The position numbers and the translations under genes were made by a program. A stretch of 64,000 bases of DNA from Methylophilaceae bacterium LSUCC0717 (GTDB lineage Bacteria > Pseudomonadota > Gammaproteobacteria > Burkholderiales > Methylophilaceae): the NCBI GenBank assembly GCA_024919195.1, contig CP103436.1:62001-126000 (forward strand). The letters run 5' to 3'. Of this stretch, positions 63,318 to 64,000 are shown one piece after another. The notes under the pieces are model-generated. The model had not been told where the DNA came from. It saw only the letters and a list, made by a program, of their open reading frames with translations, and ran no database searches. The first letter of the stretch is position 1, and each line of letters opens with the position of its first letter.

Positions 63318-63883
63318 TCGGAAGTATTCGCGGGATTTTAATTGATAAGTCACCTCCTTGGATTCAAGTTGATTGTGGAGGCATTGGCTATGAAATTGAA
63401 GTTCCGATGTCGACTTATTATCATCTACCAGAGTTGCAGTCTGACATTTTCCTTCATGTACATATGGTGGTTCGAGAGGATGCTCAGCTGTTGTTCGGGT
63501 TTCTTACCAAAGAGGAAAAATCATCTTTTAAAAGCTTAATTAAAATTAACGGGATTGGAGCTAAAGTTGCCCTTTCAATTTTAAGTGGCGTATCCATGGA
63601 TCAATTTTCTAATGCAATTGAACAACAAGATGTGTCTCTTCTCGTAAAAATTCCTGGCATTGGCAGAAAAACAGCGGAAAGATTAATTGTTGAATTAAAG
63701 GACAAACAAGATCTGAAGCTACAACAATCATCTCAGCATTCAAAAAATTTAACTGATATTATGGATGCATTAGAGGCACTTGGGTACTCTAAAAGCGATA
63801 TCCAAAAAGTCATTAAAAATTTCAATGAGGATATAAATGTTAATGAGGGAATCAAACAAGCATTGCAATGGTTGTCTAGTTGA
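63314..63883 (+). CDS. ruvA: Holliday junction branch migration protein RuvA
   Basis: RuvA binds four-way junctions and loads RuvB. The 189-aa protein has the N-terminal OB fold MIGSIRGILIDKSPPWIQV, a helix-hairpin-helix pair (INGIGAKVALSILSG near residue 80 and IPGIGRKTAERLIVELKD near residue 115), and domain III for RuvB contact (IMDALEALGYSKSDIQKV). ruvB starts 2 bases after its stop. Confidence 0.96.
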   Translation: MIGSIRGILIDKSPPWIQVDCGGIGYEIEVPMSTYYHLPELQSDIFLHVHMVVREDAQLLFGFLTKEEKSSFKSLIKINGIGAKVALSILSGVSMDQFSNAIEQQDVSLLVKIPGIGRKTAERLIVELKDKQDLKLQQSSQHSKNLTDIMDALEALGYSKSDIQKVIKNFNEDINVNEGIKQALQWLSS

Positions 63884-63885
63884 TT

Positions 63886-64000
63886 ATGATTGAAGAAGAT
63901 CGTTTTATTGCTAACACGCCCAAAGAGAATGAAGAAATTCTCGAGAAATCCCTGCGCCCTGCAGATCTTGATGAATATGTTGGTCAAGAAAAAATCAGAG
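63886..64000 (+). CDS. ruvB: Holliday junction helicase RuvB (N-terminal fragment)
   Basis: The window ends inside ruvB. The 38 codons present encode MIEEDRFIANTPKENEE and then ILEKSLRPADLDEYVGQEKIR, where LRP..LDEYVGQ is the usual RuvB N-terminal signature before the AAA+ core. The conserved ruvC-ruvA-ruvB order supports the call. Confidence 0.95.
   Translation, partial: MIEEDRFIANTPKENEEILEKSLRPADLDEYVGQEKIR

Overview
This window is a gene-dense, AT-rich piece of a bacterial chromosome with almost no spacer DNA. Gene content and order point to a betaproteobacterium: mreBCD-mrdA-rodA divergent from gatCAB, ybeD-lipB-lipA followed by the Acidithiobacillus/betaproteobacterial type of gshA, metX-metW, rpe-gph-trpEGDC, uvrA-MFS-ssb, and yebC-ruvCAB. 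The low GC, overlapping genes and streamlined housekeeping set suggest a small-genome planktonic Methylophilales-like lineage (OM43 or Methylopumilus type). That placement is inference; no 16S rRNA or methanol dehydrogenase gene lies in the window. I saw no tRNA, rRNA, CRISPR array, insertion sequence, prophage or toxin-antitoxin pair.

Layout. 1-4024 (+): the 3' part of metH, then mpl, a TonB-like protein and a thioredoxin-like [2Fe-2S] ferredoxin. 4013-20212 (-): a long co-directional run. From mreB to lysA (20212 down to 6965) 16 genes follow one another with overlaps or gaps of at most 2 bases: cell shape (mreBCD, mrdA, rodA, rlpA), lipoate (ybeD, lipB, lipA), glutathione (gshA, gshB), an ApbE/NusG-II/Gx flavin-linked membrane module, the short lipoprotein gene lptM, and lysA. 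After a 77-base gap come ispH, nudB, nadA and a HIT protein. 20296-23466 (+): gatCAB. 23463-24877: pyrE (-) and xth (+), whose start codons are 2 bases apart. 24859-30934 (-): ampG, metW, metX, prmC, prfA, hemA. 31035-37251 (+): rpe, gph, trpEGDC, hemB. 37231-40126 (-): a conserved hypothetical gene and mrcA. 40191-46210 (+): aroK, aroB, dgt, a highly expressed-looking major porin with a structured leader and strong terminator, and a TPR/glycosyltransferase-like protein. 46221-50130 (-): the nitrogen-control unit glnA-ntrB-ntrC with a sigma-54 promoter and an NtrC enhancer. 50324-51801 (+): aroE and mtgA. 51798-54614 (-): uvrA. 54665-64000 (+, with one minus-strand CBS gene): YajR-like MFS, ssb, FmdB-like, DUF502, aspS, VOC, GT8-like, yjbQ, EamA transporter, yebC, ruvC, ruvA and the start of ruvB.

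How the parts work together. Cell-wall growth is strongly represented (mpl recycling, AmpG import, RodA/PBP2/MreBCD elongasome, PBP1A, MtgA, RlpA, LysA for diaminopimelate). Aromatic and tryptophan supply (aroK, aroB, aroE, trpEGDC), haem (hemA, hemB) and methionine (metH, metX, metW) are each split between loci. Nitrogen control is legible from DNA: a consensus sigma-54 site and a perfect NtrC palindrome precede glnA.

I found no clearly novel multi-gene system. The points most worth a second look are regulatory or architectural: mtgA appears to lack any ATG/GTG/TTG start that would keep its membrane anchor; the porin leader can fold into competing hairpins, one followed by a T-run; an NtrC site lies just before aroE; the ApbE/NusG-II/Gx module sits between glutathione and lysine genes with no recognisable flavinylation target nearby; and nearly all convergent gene pairs overlap at their stop codons.
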